Source: Stutzerimonas kunmingensis (GTDB lineage Bacteria; Pseudomonadota; Gammaproteobacteria; Pseudomonadales; Pseudomonadaceae). Taken from it: a stretch of DNA of 64,000 nt. Below are positions 45,226-55,669 of this stretch, in pieces. The stretch is taken from positions 1-64,000 of the forward strand of contig NZ_FORS01000005.1 of assembly GCF_900114065.1 (NCBI RefSeq). The letters run 5' to 3'. The first letter of the stretch is position 1. Each line of letters opens with the position of its first letter. The notes under the pieces are model-generated. The model made no database searches. It was not told the origin of the DNA and saw nothing but the letters and a program-made list of their open reading frames with translations. A program made the translations under genes and the position numbers.

Positions 45226-45678
45226 TTATTTGTGCAGCACGAACTGCCCGGTGAAGCGCACCGCGTCACGGCCGTCGGCCGCCAGGATGCGGCTTTTCAG
45301 CTCCAGCCGCGAACGGCCACGGCGACGATAGATCGATTCGAAGCGCTCCCAGGCCTCGGGGCTCGGCGCTGAACAGATGGCGATTGCATCGTCCACCACC
45401 GGCAGCGGGTACTCGATCTGCCCTTCGTGGATGACGATGTGCCCATCCTCGATGCCCGCCTCGCGCAGCCGCAGATGCAGCCAGCCCCAGCCTGCCAGCA
45501 CCGAAGCGCAATACAGACTGCCGCCGAACATACTGCTCTTGTGGTTGATGTTCGGCTGCAGCGGTACCTGCAGGCGCAACTCGTGGTTTTCCCACTGCTC
45601 GACGCGCAGCCCGAGCGAGCGGGTCAGCGGAATGTCGTGATGGAGGATGGCTTCCAGGTAGCGGCTATCGCGGCTCAT
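45226..45678 (-). CDS. YiiD-C-type thioesterase domain protein
   Basis: A 150-residue protein starting MSRDSRYLEAILHHDIPLTR. The central NHKSSMFGGSLYCASVLAGWG resembles the YiiD C-terminal (putative thioesterase) hotdog domain. I chose the start at 45678 because it removes a non-conserved leader of 21 residues. Substrate unknown. Confidence 0.75.
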   Translation of the reverse strand: MSRDSRYLEAILHHDIPLTRSLGLRVEQWENHELRLQVPLQPNINHKSSMFGGSLYCASVLAGWGWLHLRLREAGIEDGHIVIHEGQIEYPLPVVDDAIAICSAPSPEAWERFESIYRRRGRSRLELKSRILAADGRDAVRFTGQFVLHK

Positions 45679-45860
45679 GCCGGGGAGGTTCCTAAACGTT
45701 ACGAAGGTACAGACAGACGCCAAGCATGACTCCTGAGTCACGCTTTGGCCAGTCCGTTCAGGCTATCCGTGGCGACGAATCCGGGCACGCCGCGCTGCTG
45801 TCTGCGGTGTTCCGCATCGGTGCTGGCGGGTGCAGCGGCGATATCCGATGGTGCGCCGCG

Positions 45861-46262
45861 TCAGCCGGCGGTTTTGCTTCGGTAGGCGCAATAACCTGGG
45901 CGCGGGCCGATACGCGGGTGGTTGCGGCAGGTGTCCGGGCGCTTGGCATAGACCGTGCAAAGCCGCGTCTTGCGGTCCAGATAGAGACAGTCGCCATTGG
46001 TCAGGCGGGTCAGCGTGAAGATCTCGTGCTTGTGATTGAAGTGCTCGACGATGCCCGCCTTGCTCAGGCGCTTGGCGATGTTCTTCGCCGGCTCGTCGCG
46101 CTCGAAGGCATCGACCAGGTCCAGCCGGATCAGGTCGTCGATGCGTACCTCCACCGGCAGGGTGCAGCAGGTCGCATGGCAGTCGCGGCACAGGCCGGCG
46201 CTGTAGCGCACCCAGGTTTCCAGGCGTTCCGGGTCGGCGGAGGCGATCAATCTTGTCTTCAC
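45861..46262 (-). CDS. YkgJ-type cysteine-cluster protein
   Basis: A 133-residue protein with a GTG start at 46262 (MKTRLIASADPERLE). Cysteines in GLCRDCHATCC, GDCLYL, RLCTVY, DTCRN and GYCAY make the eight-Cys pattern of the YkgJ/UPF0153 family, thought to bind zinc or an iron-sulfur cluster. The GTG is preferred because the longer frame upstream is Pro/Arg-rich and non-conserved. It is divergent from glgP. Confidence 0.85.
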   Translation of the reverse strand: MKTRLIASADPERLETWVRYSAGLCRDCHATCCTLPVEVRIDDLIRLDLVDAFERDEPAKNIAKRLSKAGIVEHFNHKHEIFTLTRLTNGDCLYLDRKTRLCTVYAKRPDTCRNHPRIGPRPGYCAYRSKTAG

Positions 46263-46465
46263 GGGCAGTCTTCGGTGCGTTCGGGCGCGCGGATCATAAC
46301 GAGTCGCGCGGCGATTGCCAGCGTCTTCCGACGGCGGCGACCGGACGGGCGGTAGCGCAGATGTAAAGGAAACCTGCAACGCTTTTTCTGGAATGTCGAA
46401 TGGAGGTGAACGGGCATGGCTGCCGCGAGTCCCTCTTGTGTGTCTTCGCTAACCGAGGTCTGTCC

Positions 46466-48916
46466 ATGACGCAGGAAACAGCCATTGCCACCGCTGAAGA
46501 AGTTGCCGCTTTCCGTGAGCGAGTGTTGCGCAAGCTCACCTACTCGGTTGGCAAGGATCCGGAGAACGCCTCCGATTACGACTGGTTCCATGCGGTAGCC
46601 TTGGCTACTCGCGACAGCACCATCGACCGCTGGATGGATTGCACGCGCGAGGCTTACACCAGCGGGCAGAAGCGGGTTTATTACCTCTCTCTGGAGTTTC
46701 TCATCGGCCGCCTGCTGGTCGACAGCCTGAGCAACCTCGGCCTGTTCGACGTGGCGCGTGAAGCGCTCGCCGGGCTCGACGTGGATATCGAACGCATCCG
46801 CCTGCTGGAGCCTGACGCGGCGCTCGGCAATGGCGGCCTCGGCCGGCTCGCGGCCTGCTTCATGGAGAGCATGGCGACCCTCGGCGTGGTCTCCCATGGT
46901 TACGGCATCCGTTATGACCACGGCCTGTTCCGCCAGGCCATCGTCGATGGCTGGCAACACGAGCAGACCGAGACCTGGCTGGATTTCGGCAACCCCTGGG
47001 AGTTCGAGCGCTCCGAGGTGAAGTATCTGATCGGCTTCGGCGGCAGCGTCACGGCGGCCACCAACGAGAAAGGCGAGGTCCAGCACTTCTGGCACTGGGC
47101 CGAAGGGGTACGGGCGATCGCCTATGACACCCCCATCGTCGGTTGGCGCGGCGCCGGGGTGAACACGCTGCGCCTCTGGCGTGCGCGGCCCGAGGCGGAT
47201 TTCCATCTGGCGCGCTTCAACGCCGGTGACCATATCGGTGCAGCGGCCGAAGAGGCCCGCGCCGAAAGCATTTCACGGGTGCTCTATCCGGCCGACAGCA
47301 CCGAGGCCGGGCAGGAGTTGCGCCTGCGGCAGGAGTATTTCTTCGTCGCCGCCTCGCTGCAGGACCTGCTGCGTCGCCACATCAAGCAGCGCGGTTCGCT
47401 GGACAGCCTGCCCGAGTACACCGCCATCCAGCTCAACGACACCCACCCGGCGATTGCCGTGGCCGAGCTGATGCGACTGCTGGTCGACGTCCATAGTTAC
47501 GAGTGGCAGCATGCCTGGCGGCTGACGACGGCGACGCTGTCCTACACCAACCACACGCTGTTGCCCGAGGCGCTGGAAACCTGGCCGGTGGGCCTGATGG
47601 AGCGCCTGCTGCCGCGGCACATGCAGATCATCTACCTGATCAACGCCTACCATCTCGACCAGCTGCGCGAGCGCGGCGTCCACGATGCCGAGCTGCTGCG
47701 CTCGGTATCGCTGATCGAGGAAGATCACGGTCGCCGGGTGCGCATGGGCAATCTGGCCTTCCTCGGTTCGCACAGCACCAATGGCGTATCCGGGCTGCAC
47801 ACCCAGCTGATGCGCAAGACCGTGTTCACCGATCTGCACAGCCTTTATCCGCAGCGGATCAACAGCAAGACCAACGGTATCACCTTCCGCCGCTGGCTCT
47901 ACCAGGCCAATCCGCAGCTGACTCGGTTGCTGGTGGAGCATGTCGGCGAGGAGGTGCTCGATGAGCCGGAGACGCGCCTGCGCGAGCTCGAACCCTTTGC
48001 CGAACAGGCCGCGTTCCGCCAGCGCTTCGCCGAACAGCGGCTGGCCAACAAGCGTCATCTGGCCAATGTGATCCAGGAGCGGCTGGGTATCAGCGTCGAC
48101 CCGACCGCGCTATTCGACGTGCACGTCAAACGCATCCACGAGTACAAGCGCCAGTTGCTCAACCTGCTGCACACCGTCGCGTTGTACCAGGCGATTCGCT
48201 CCGATCCGGGCGGCAACTGGGTGCCGCGGGTGAAGATCTTCGCCGGCAAGGCGGCGGCGAGCTATCACCAGGCCAAGCTGATCATCAAGCTGACCAACGA
48301 CATCGCCAATACCATCAATGCCGACCCCACCGTGCGCGGCCTGCTCAAGGTGGTGTTCCTGCCCAACTACAACGTCAGTCTGGCCGAGGACATCATCCCG
48401 GCGGCGGACCTGTCGGAGCAGATTTCCACCGCCGGCCTGGAGGCTTCGGGTACCAGCAACATGAAGTTCGCCCTCAACGGGGCGCTGACCATCGGCACCC
48501 TGGACGGCGCCAATGTGGAGATGAGCGAGCAGATCGGCCTTGAACACATGTTCATCTTCGGCCTCACCGCGCAGCAGGTGAATGTGCGCAAGCAGGCCAA
48601 CGAGTACAACGCCGAAGCCATCATCGGCGCGTCGCCGCGGCTCAGCGAAGTGCTCTCGGCGATTCGTGGCGGTGCCTTCTCGCCGGGTGATCCGGGCCGT
48701 TACACCGGGCTGGTGGATGGCATCAGCTGGCACGACACCTTCATGGTCTGCGCCGATTTCGAGGCTTACTGGCAGGCGCAGCTGGATGTCGAGGAGTGCT
48801 GGCGTGATCCGGCACGCTGGTGGCGTTCCTCCGTGCTGAACACCGCCCGCACCGGCTGGTTCTCGTCGGACCGCACCATTCGCGAGTACGCCCGGGAGAT
48901 CTGGAAAGTGCTGTGA
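46466..48916 (+). CDS. glgP: Glycogen/maltodextrin phosphorylase
   Basis: An 816-residue enzyme of usual length. The pyridoxal-phosphate site is EASGTSNMKFALNGALTIGT, with the Schiff-base Lys in MKFALNG; LNDTHPAIAVAELMR and KRIHEYKRQLLN are further signatures. It releases glucose 1-phosphate from glycogen or dextrins. The start at 46466 (MTQETAIATA) was chosen as the first likely family start. Other glycogen genes are not adjacent. Confidence 0.94.
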   Translation: MTQETAIATAEEVAAFRERVLRKLTYSVGKDPENASDYDWFHAVALATRDSTIDRWMDCTREAYTSGQKRVYYLSLEFLIGRLLVDSLSNLGLFDVAREALAGLDVDIERIRLLEPDAALGNGGLGRLAACFMESMATLGVVSHGYGIRYDHGLFRQAIVDGWQHEQTETWLDFGNPWEFERSEVKYLIGFGGSVTAATNEKGEVQHFWHWAEGVRAIAYDTPIVGWRGAGVNTLRLWRARPEADFHLARFNAGDHIGAAAEEARAESISRVLYPADSTEAGQELRLRQEYFFVAASLQDLLRRHIKQRGSLDSLPEYTAIQLNDTHPAIAVAELMRLLVDVHSYEWQHAWRLTTATLSYTNHTLLPEALETWPVGLMERLLPRHMQIIYLINAYHLDQLRERGVHDAELLRSVSLIEEDHGRRVRMGNLAFLGSHSTNGVSGLHTQLMRKTVFTDLHSLYPQRINSKTNGITFRRWLYQANPQLTRLLVEHVGEEVLDEPETRLRELEPFAEQAAFRQRFAEQRLANKRHLANVIQERLGISVDPTALFDVHVKRIHEYKRQLLNLLHTVALYQAIRSDPGGNWVPRVKIFAGKAAASYHQAKLIIKLTNDIANTINADPTVRGLLKVVFLPNYNVSLAEDIIPAADLSEQISTAGLEASGTSNMKFALNGALTIGTLDGANVEMSEQIGLEHMFIFGLTAQQVNVRKQANEYNAEAIIGASPRLSEVLSAIRGGAFSPGDPGRYTGLVDGISWHDTFMVCADFEAYWQAQLDVEECWRDPARWWRSSVLNTARTGWFSSDRTIREYAREIWKVL

Positions 48917-49099
48917 TGGCCGGCGCGCCGGAGGGTCATCCGCCGGCGCGCAGCCACAAATGGCGAGGGTTGCCGACCGTGCTGGCAATCTGGCCGCCGC
49001 TTCGCTGAACTCTGCAGGGGGCGGACCTGTCTGAGGGGAGTTAGTTTTCCTACGGCCTGCTAAACTGCGCGGGTTTATTCTTCCTCCGGAGTCATTTCC

Positions 49100-50110
49100 A
49101 TGTCACGCGTAACCCTCAGTCGCTACCTCATCGAGCAGACTCGCAGTAACAACACGCCTGCTGATCTGCGCTTTCTCATCGAGGTCGTGGCACGAGCGTG
49201 CAAGGAAATCAGCCACGCGGTATCCAAGGGCGCCCTCGGTGGCGTACTGGGTAGCGCCGACAGCGAGAACATCCAGGGCGAAGTGCAGAAGAAGCTCGAC
49301 GTGCTCTCCAACGAAATCCTGCTGGAGGCAAACGAGTGGGGCGGCCACCTGGCCGGCATGGCGTCCGAGGAAATGGACAACGCCTACCAGATTCCCGGCA
49401 AGTACCCGAAGGGTGCCTATCTGCTGGTCTTCGATCCGCTGGACGGCTCGAGCAATATCGACGTCAACGTCTCGGTCGGCACCATCTTCTCCGTGCTGCG
49501 CTGCCCGGATGCCTGTTTCAGTCAGAACGACGCACTCGGCGAGGAAGCCTTCCTGCAGCCGGGGACCAAGCAGGTTGCCGCCGGCTACGCCATCTACGGC
49601 CCGCAGACCATGTTGATTCTGACTCTCGGCCACGGCGTGATGGGCTTCACCCTGGATCGTGAGCTGGGCAGCTTCGTGCTTACCCACGAGAACCTCAGCG
49701 TTCCGCAGAGCACCGCCGAATTCGCCATCAACATGTCCAACCAGCGCCACTGGGAAGAGCCGGTGCAGCGCTATGTCGGCGAGCTGCTGGCCGGCAAGGA
49801 CGGCCCGCTGGGCAAGAACTACAACATGCGCTGGATCGCCTCGATGGTGGCCGACGTGCATCGCATCCTCACCCGCGGCGGCCTGTTCATGTACCCGCGT
49901 GACAACCGCGACCCTTCCATGGCCGGCAAGCTGCGCCTGATGTACGAGGCCAACCCGATGGCGATGATCGTCGAGCAGGCCGGCGGCGCCGCCACCAACG
50001 GTACGCAGCGCATCCTGGAAATTCAGCCGGAGTCCCTGCACCAGCGCGTGCCGGTGTTCCTCGGTTCGAAGGAAGAAGTCGAGCGCGTCACCGGCTACCA
50101 CCAGGGCTGA
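49100..50110 (+). CDS. fbp: Fructose-1,6-bisphosphatase class 1
   Basis: A 336-residue gluconeogenic enzyme. The metal site is [19 protein letters not shown]; the substrate region is [19 protein letters not shown] and the C-terminus [22 protein letters not shown] precedes the ATG and a TAAACT -10-like box lies at 49061. With pckA it marks sugar synthesis from organic acids. The next gene starts 3 bp after its stop. Confidence 0.95.
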   Translation: MSRVTLSRYLIEQTRSNNTPADLRFLIEVVARACKEISHAVSKGALGGVLGSADSENIQGEVQKKLDVLSNEILLEANEWGGHLAGMASEEMDNAYQIPGKYPKGAYLLVFDPLDGSSNIDVNVSVGTIFSVLRCPDACFSQNDALGEEAFLQPGTKQVAAGYAIYGPQTMLILTLGHGVMGFTLDRELGSFVLTHENLSVPQSTAEFAINMSNQRHWEEPVQRYVGELLAGKDGPLGKNYNMRWIASMVADVHRILTRGGLFMYPRDNRDPSMAGKLRLMYEANPMAMIVEQAGGAATNGTQRILEIQPESLHQRVPVFLGSKEEVERVTGYHQG

Positions 50111-50113
50111 CCG

Positions 50114-50716
50114 ATGCAGGCGCCCTGGCAGGACTTGCTCCACTGGTGGTTCGGCCAGGGCACCAGCGCCAGCGAGATCGCGGCTGAAAAGCAACGACTC
50201 TGGTTTGGCTACCGCGCAGAACAGGACGACGAGGCGCGCCAGCGCTTCGGCGCACTGGTCGAACAGGCTCTGAACGGCGAGCTGCAGGACTGGGCCGAAC
50301 TGCCCGAGGGCTGGCTCGCGCTGGTGCTGCTGCTCGATCAGCTGCCGCGCATGATCCATCGCAACACGCCGAAGGCTTTCGCCGGCGACGAGCGCGCCCA
50401 GCACCTGGTTCGCGATGGCCTGGCCCACGGCGGCGACATGCTGTTGGCGCCGATCCAGCGCGTGTTCATCTACCTGGTGCTGGAGCACGCGGAGAATCTG
50501 GCAACCCAGGATCTGGCCGTCGCGCAGTTCACGGCCTTGCGCGACATTGCCGACGAGGCGGAACAGCCGCTGTTCGTCGGCTTTCTCGACTATGCCGAGC
50601 GTCACCGTGAGGTGATCTCCCGCTTCGGCCGCTTCCCGCATCGCAATGCAACTCTCGGCCGCGAAGCCAGCGACGCCGAGCGACTATTTCTGGAGCAGCC
50701 GGGCTCGTCCTTCTGA
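50114..50716 (+). CDS. DUF924 family protein
   Basis: A 200-residue protein with the DUF924 pattern: LLHWWFGQG at the start, LALVLLLDQLPRMIHRNTPKAFAGDERA and a C-terminal RFGRFPHRNATLGREAS. The family is a helical TPR-like fold of unknown function. It follows fbp by 3 bp and is probably co-transcribed. Confidence 0.85.
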   Translation: MQAPWQDLLHWWFGQGTSASEIAAEKQRLWFGYRAEQDDEARQRFGALVEQALNGELQDWAELPEGWLALVLLLDQLPRMIHRNTPKAFAGDERAQHLVRDGLAHGGDMLLAPIQRVFIYLVLEHAENLATQDLAVAQFTALRDIADEAEQPLFVGFLDYAERHREVISRFGRFPHRNATLGREASDAERLFLEQPGSSF

Positions 50717-50797
50717 GCGCGGATGCCATTTCCGGCCAAGGCTCCGCGGCACCGCTTCCGCGGGGCATTGAACCTTAGAACAAGCAAGGAGCTCGAT

Positions 50798-51052
50798 ATG
50801 CCATTGCGTACCCCATTGCTGATTGCCTGCGTCGTCCTGCTGGCTGGCTGCAGTCCGATCACCCAGGAAAACTTCGCCAAGCTCAAGCCCGGCATGGAAC
50901 GGGTGGAAGTCGAGCAGTTGCTCGGCAAACCCTCCGAATGCGCCGGTGCGCTGGGGATGTCGAGCTGCACCTGGGGCGAGAAGAATCGCTTCATCAGCGT
51001 CCAGTTCGCGGGCGACAAGGTGATGATGTTTTCCGGCAAGGGGCTGAAATAA
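50798..51052 (+). CDS. Small lipoprotein (SmpA/DUF3862-like)
   Basis: An 84-residue protein. Signal peptide with lipobox LLAG-Cys21 (VVLLAGCSPI). The mature part FAKLKPGMERVEVEQLLGKP resembles the short BamE/SmpA-like or DUF3862 fold, and AAGGAG precedes the ATG. Residue two after Cys is Pro, not Asp, so outer-membrane targeting is expected. Function unknown. Confidence 0.8.
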   Translation: MPLRTPLLIACVVLLAGCSPITQENFAKLKPGMERVEVEQLLGKPSECAGALGMSSCTWGEKNRFISVQFAGDKVMMFSGKGLK

Positions 51053-51079
51053 CTGCTGATGTAACTCAGGAGAGATCCC

Positions 51080-51616
51080 ATGCGTGCGAGTGTCGTTGCC
51101 CTGCTGTGCCTGATGCTGTTGAGCGGCTGCGCAGGAGGCGGGCGCGAACAGCCCCCTGAAACGGTCGGCGAGGTCGACCTTCAACGCTATCAGGGGACCT
51201 GGTACGAGCTGGCGCGCTTGCCGATGTTCTTTCAGCGCAATTGCATACGCTCCGAAGCGAATTACCAGTTGCAGGCCGATGGCAGCGTGGCGGTGACCAA
51301 CCGTTGCGAAACAGAAGACGGCGACTGGCAGGAAGCCAAGGGCGAAGCGGTGCCGCAGGAAGCCGGTATTACCGATCGGCTGTGGGTGCGCTTCGACAAC
51401 TGGTTCAGCCGGCTCTTTCCCGGTCTGACCAAGGGCCACTACTGGGTGCTCTATCTGGACGAGGGCTACAGCACTGCGCTGGTCGGCAGCCCGGATCGCA
51501 AGTATCTCTGGCTGCTTGCGCGGGACACCGAGGTCGACCAGGCGACCCGCGATCGCCTGCTCTCCGAGGCCGAGCGGCGCGGTCACGACACCAGCGAACT
51601 GATCTGGCGCCAGTAA
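51080..51616 (+). CDS. blc: Outer-membrane lipocalin Blc
   Basis: A 178-residue lipoprotein with lipobox LLSGC. Lipocalin motif RYQGTWYELARLPMFFQRNC, then VTNRC and YWVLYLDEGYSTALVGSP, match bacterial lipocalins such as E. coli Blc. It would bind lipids in the cell envelope. AGGAG precedes the ATG; it lies 27 bp after the small lipoprotein gene. Confidence 0.9.
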   Translation: MRASVVALLCLMLLSGCAGGGREQPPETVGEVDLQRYQGTWYELARLPMFFQRNCIRSEANYQLQADGSVAVTNRCETEDGDWQEAKGEAVPQEAGITDRLWVRFDNWFSRLFPGLTKGHYWVLYLDEGYSTALVGSPDRKYLWLLARDTEVDQATRDRLLSEAERRGHDTSELIWRQ

Positions 51617-51629
51617 TCGTTTGGCCTGC

Positions 51630-52055
51630 TCAGTCCCATTCCAGACGCGCCAGCTGCCATTCGCCTCGGTCCTGGCGCCACTCGAGTCTGACCTGATAAT
51701 GCCCCGCCTGCTGCGGCAGGAGTGATTCGGCGCCGGCGAGCGTCACCTGTGCCTCGGTATGGCCGCGATCGGGATAGGTCGGATCGACCCAGCTGCGCTG
51801 GCTGAGGGCGATTACCCGGACATTGCGATGGCGCAGGAACATCAGTGTTGCCGTGCGCCGCGCCCATTCCTGATCGTACTGCCGCTGCGCCTGGAAATCT
51901 GCGTGCAGCAGTTCCATCAGGTCGCCGACCTGCTTGTTCTCCAGGGTCGTCTGCAACTGCTCGGCGGCCTGCTGCAGCGCTGCTTCCGGGTCGTCCCGGC
52001 CGCAGCCGGCCAGAGTCATTAATAGCGCCAGTGCCGCTATTTTCCATGCTGACAT
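51630..52055 (-). CDS. Lipoprotein of unknown function
   Basis: A 141-residue protein starting MSAWKIAALALLMTLAGCGR with lipobox LAGC (Cys18). The mature part begins with a helix (DDPEAALQQAAEQLQTTLEN) and continues in an alpha+beta, NTF2-like pattern (LMELLHADFQAQ … VTLAGAESLLP). I recognise no named family. It converges on blc with 13 bp between. Confidence 0.75.
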   Translation of the reverse strand: MSAWKIAALALLMTLAGCGRDDPEAALQQAAEQLQTTLENKQVGDLMELLHADFQAQRQYDQEWARRTATLMFLRHRNVRVIALSQRSWVDPTYPDRGHTEAQVTLAGAESLLPQQAGHYQVRLEWRQDRGEWQLARLEWD

Positions 52056-52133
52056 GCTCAACTCCGTGAACCTCGTTATGATGCCGCTAACGTCATGGGG
52101 GCCAGCCGGCCCGCCGCAGATCAGGAGTGTGCC

Positions 52134-53105
52134 ATGCAGACCTTGTATCCGGAGATCAAACCCTACGCCCGACACGAGCTGGCGGTGGAAGAACCGCATG
52201 TGCTCTATGTCGACGAGAGTGGGTCGCCGGATGGTCTGCCCGTATTGTTCGTCCATGGTGGTCCCGGCGGCGGCTGCGATGCCCTCAGCCGCCGCTTCTT
52301 CGATCCGACCCTGTACCGCATCATCACCTTCGATCAGCGTGGCTGCGGACGTTCGACGCCCCATGCCAGCCTGGAGAACAACACCACCGCACATCTGATC
52401 GCCGACATGCAGCGCATCCGCGAGCATCTGGGCATCGACAAGTGGGTGCTGTTTGGTGGTTCCTGGGGCTCGACGCTCTCCCTGGCCTACGCGCAGAGCT
52501 ATCCCGAGCATGTGCATGCGCTGATCCTGCGAGGCATCTTCCTCTGCCGTCCGCAGGACCTCGCCTGGTTCTATCAGGAAGGCGCCAGCCGGCTCTTCCC
52601 GGACTACTGGCAGGATTTCCTCTCGCCGATTCCGCTGGAGGAACGCGACGACCTGATGCAAGCGTTCTACCGCCGTCTCACCGGCAACGACCAGATCGCC
52701 CAGATGCACGCCGCCAAGGCGTGGTCCTGCTGGGAAGGTCGCACCGCCACGCTGCGGCCGAATCACAACGTGGTCGAGCGGTTTGCCGATGCGCACCGGG
52801 CGCTGTCGATGGCGCGGATCGAATGCCACTACTTCGTCAATCAGGCCTTTCTCGAGCCGGATCAGCTCTTGCGCGACATGCCGAAGATCGCCCACCTGCC
52901 GGGCATCATCGTGCACGGCCGTTACGATGCCATCTGCCCGCTGGACAATGCCTGGGCGCTGCATCAGGCGTGGCCGAACAGCGAGTTGCAGATCATCCGC
53001 GACGCCGGGCATTCGGCGGCGGAGCTAGGTATTACCGATGCGCTGATACGGGCGACCGGTGAGATCGCCCACCGCTTGCTCGATCTGCCTCCGACAGACG
53101 CCTGA
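52134..53105 (+). CDS. pip: Proline iminopeptidase
   Basis: A 323-residue alpha/beta hydrolase. The oxyanion motif is FVHGGPGGGCD; the nucleophile is in GGSWGSTLSLAYAQ; the Asp lies in VHGRYDAICP and the His in GHSAAE. It removes N-terminal proline from peptides. The start at 52134 follows a TCAGGAG site and fits family N-termini. A dtd gene follows by 15 bp. Confidence 0.93.
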   Translation: MQTLYPEIKPYARHELAVEEPHVLYVDESGSPDGLPVLFVHGGPGGGCDALSRRFFDPTLYRIITFDQRGCGRSTPHASLENNTTAHLIADMQRIREHLGIDKWVLFGGSWGSTLSLAYAQSYPEHVHALILRGIFLCRPQDLAWFYQEGASRLFPDYWQDFLSPIPLEERDDLMQAFYRRLTGNDQIAQMHAAKAWSCWEGRTATLRPNHNVVERFADAHRALSMARIECHYFVNQAFLEPDQLLRDMPKIAHLPGIIVHGRYDAICPLDNAWALHQAWPNSELQIIRDAGHSAAELGITDALIRATGEIAHRLLDLPPTDA

Positions 53106-53120
53106 CGGAGCCGCCCAGCG

Positions 53121-53558
53121 ATGAAAGCGTTAATCCAGCGTGTCCGTCAGGCACGGGTCGAGGTAGCAGGCGAGGTGGTCGGTGCCATCGATCAGGGCTT
53201 GCTGGTGCTGGTGGGCGTCGAGCGCGAGGACGATCATGCCCGTGCCGACAAGCTGTTGCACAAGCTGCTCAACTACCGCGTCTTCAGCGACGAGCAGGGC
53301 AAGATGAATCGCTCGCTGAAGGATATCGATGGTGGTCTGCTGCTGGTATCGCAGTTCACCCTGGCGGCCGATACCCGCAGCGGGCTGCGGCCGAGTTTCT
53401 CCAGCGCCGCGCCACCAGTGCACGGCGAAGCGCTCTACGACTACCTGCTGGCCCAGGCGCGCCAGCAGCATCCACAGGTGGCCTGCGGGCGTTTCGGCGC
53501 CGAGATGCAGGTGCATCTGGTCAACGACGGTCCGGTGACCTTTCTCCTCGAAAGCTGA
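53121..53558 (+). CDS. dtd: D-aminoacyl-tRNA deacylase
   Basis: A 145-residue protein starting [15 protein letters not shown]. Catalytic signatures [17 protein letters not shown] and the C-terminal [11 protein letters not shown] (Gly-Pro-Val-Thr) are intact. It removes D-amino acids and glycine mischarged on tRNA. It ends 10 bp before a convergent gene. Confidence 0.95.
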   Translation: MKALIQRVRQARVEVAGEVVGAIDQGLLVLVGVEREDDHARADKLLHKLLNYRVFSDEQGKMNRSLKDIDGGLLLVSQFTLAADTRSGLRPSFSSAAPPVHGEALYDYLLAQARQQHPQVACGRFGAEMQVHLVNDGPVTFLLES

Positions 53559-53568
53559 CGCGCGTGAA

Positions 53569-53988
53569 TCAGTGCCGGACCGGTTCCAGGTCGTTCTCGC
53601 GCAGCCAGGTGATCGCGTACTCGCGCAGCTGCACGGTCTGGTAGTCCAGCCAGGCCTCTCTCACCGCAGGGAAATCCTCCAGTTTGAAGTCGAAGGTGCG
53701 CAGCGGCTTGCGGCCGTTCAGCGCACTGCTCAGCACCGCGTGGGCGATCGGGTCGTGTTGGGTGAAGAGGAAGGCCTCACGCATCGCCATGGATTGCGCG
53801 AGCTCCAGCGGTTCGATGTGCAGATAGCGATCCTGCTGTACGTCGTATTTCTCCATGACGCCGGGGGCTGGCTCGCTGGGAAAAACGGCGCGGATGGCAC
53901 CGCTTTCCAGGTCCAGGTAGTACTCGGCGCTGTCGCGTCCATCCAGAGCGTACTCCAGACGGTGCATGTCGATGGTCAATGGTCGCAT
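53569..53988 (-). CDS. UPF0158 family protein
   Basis: A 139-residue protein starting MRPLTIDMHRLEYALDGRD. The pattern YYLDLESGAIRAVF, YLHIEPLELAQSMAMREAFL and RPLRTFDFKLEDFP-type text fits UPF0158, whose function is unknown. I preferred the start at 53988 over a longer non-conserved leader. Confidence 0.75.
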   Translation of the reverse strand: MRPLTIDMHRLEYALDGRDSAEYYLDLESGAIRAVFPSEPAPGVMEKYDVQQDRYLHIEPLELAQSMAMREAFLFTQHDPIAHAVLSSALNGRKPLRTFDFKLEDFPAVREAWLDYQTVQLREYAITWLRENDLEPVRH

Positions 53989-54161
53989 GGCAAGAACGGC
54001 TCTTTTAGGGATTCGTTGGAGTGTCGAGGCCGCAGCGCAGACGCACTGAAGCGTGAGCAGTCCTAATCTGTGACTCCCTTGCACCGGGTGGGTGCGTTAC
54101 GTTCATCGGGGCGCATCAGTCAGGCGGCGAATGGTGACAGTGGTGAGTCAGCCGTTCAGGC

Positions 54162-54869
54162 TCAGAACAGTCGGGCCAGCAGCGCGCTGACCGCCGTTTC
54201 CACGCGCAGGATGCGCTCTCCCAACTGAACCGGTCGCAGGCCGGCGGCAGCCAGTTTGTCTACCTCGTAGGGGATCCAGCCACCTTCCGGGCCGATCGCC
54301 AGGGTGACAGGCTGCGTTACGGCACGGGGGCAATGGGGAAAATCGCCGGGATGGCCGACCAGCCCCAGGGTGTCTGCGGCAAGCTGAGGCAGGTGATCCT
54401 CGACGAAGGGCTTGAAGCGCTTCTCGATAATGACCTCCGGCAGGACGGTGTCACGCGCCTGTTCCAGGCCGAGGATCAGCTGCTCGTGGATGGCGGCGGG
54501 CTCGAGGAATGGCGTTTGCCAGAAGCTTTTCTCGACGCGATAGCTGTTGAGCAATACCAGCCGCGGAACGCCCATGGCGGCCACGGTCTGCAGCACGCGG
54601 CGCAGCATCTTAGGTCGTGGAAGCGCCAGTAGCAGGGTCACCGGCAGCTTCGCCGGCGGTGGTTGGTCGAAGCTGACCTGCAGCTCTACCTCGTGGGCAT
54701 CCAGGCGCAGGAGCTGTCCGCTGCCCATGTTGCCGCCCACGCGGCCAACTCTGAGCTGCTCGCCCGCCTCGGCGCGATGGACCTGTTGCAGGTGAGTCAG
54801 GCGCCGGTCACGCAGCAATACACGGTCATCGGCGATGAAATCGGCCGTGTCGAGCAGCAGCAGGTTCAC
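54162..54869 (-). CDS. rsmE: 16S rRNA (uracil1498-N3)-methyltransferase RsmE
   Basis: A 235-residue SPOUT methyltransferase. The AdoMet knot reads [16 protein letters not shown] and [17 protein letters not shown]. It methylates U1498 of 16S rRNA. Its start overlaps the tatC stop by 4 bases, so it is the last gene of the ubiE-to-rsmE run. Confidence 0.93.
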   Translation of the reverse strand: MNLLLLDTADFIADDRVLLRDRRLTHLQQVHRAEAGEQLRVGRVGGNMGSGQLLRLDAHEVELQVSFDQPPPAKLPVTLLLALPRPKMLRRVLQTVAAMGVPRLVLLNSYRVEKSFWQTPFLEPAAIHEQLILGLEQARDTVLPEVIIEKRFKPFVEDHLPQLAADTLGLVGHPGDFPHCPRAVTQPVTLAIGPEGGWIPYEVDKLAAAGLRPVQLGERILRVETAVSALLARLF

Positions 54870-55669
54870 GGACGCGGCGCGGGGGGCTGGTCGCTGGCTT
54901 CTGCAGGGTCTTCCTCGGCATCGCCACGGAACTGCGCTTCACGCGTCTTGATCATGCTGCCGCAGATCACCCCGGCTTCGAACAACAGCCACATAGGTAT
55001 CGCCAGCAAAGACTGAGAGAACACGTCCGGTGGCGTCAGCACCATGCCGACGGCAAAGCAGCCGACGACCACATAGGGTCGGCTCTTGCGCAGGGTGGCG
55101 ACGTCGACGATGCCCACCCAGATCAGCAGAAAAGTCGCCACTGGAATCTCGAACGCCACGCCGAAGGCGAAGAACAGCGTGAGCACGAAGTCCAGGTACT
55201 GGCCGATGTCCGTCATCATCGCCACGCCTTCCGGCGTCACGCTGGCGAAGAAGCCGAACATGATCGGGAACACGACGAAATAGGCGAAGGCCATGCCGGC
55301 GTAGAACAGGAAAATGCTCGACACCAGCAGCGGCACGGCGATGCGTTTTTCGTGCTTGTACAGGCCTGGGGCGATGAAGCCCCATATCTGGTACAGGATG
55401 ATCGGCATCGACAGGAACAGCGCGACCATCAAGGTCAGCTTGAACGGTGTCAGGAAGGGCGAGGCGACGCCGGTGGCGATCATCGTCGCGCCTTCCGGCA
55501 GATAGGCGCGCAGCGGTGCGGCGACTAGTGCGTAGATCTGCTGGGAGAAGTAGAACAGCCCGCCGAACAACAGGCCGATGGCCACGACGCAGCGCAGCAG
55601 GCGCTTGCGAAGTTCGGTCAGATGAGCGATCAGGGGCATTTCCTGATCATCGATGGAAGGCTGGCTCAT
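54866..55669 (-). CDS. tatC: Sec-independent translocase TatC
   Basis: A 267-residue integral membrane protein with six predicted helices. Signature text is [15 protein letters not shown] near the N-terminus and the helix [14 protein letters not shown], plus the Glu in FAYFVVFP region. It binds the twin-arginine signals of Tat substrates, such as the aldo/keto reductase at 20895. It overlaps tatB and rsmE by 4 bases each. Confidence 0.95.
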   Translation of the reverse strand: MSQPSIDDQEMPLIAHLTELRKRLLRCVVAIGLLFGGLFYFSQQIYALVAAPLRAYLPEGATMIATGVASPFLTPFKLTLMVALFLSMPIILYQIWGFIAPGLYKHEKRIAVPLLVSSIFLFYAGMAFAYFVVFPIMFGFFASVTPEGVAMMTDIGQYLDFVLTLFFAFGVAFEIPVATFLLIWVGIVDVATLRKSRPYVVVGCFAVGMVLTPPDVFSQSLLAIPMWLLFEAGVICGSMIKTREAQFRGDAEEDPAEASDQPPAPRP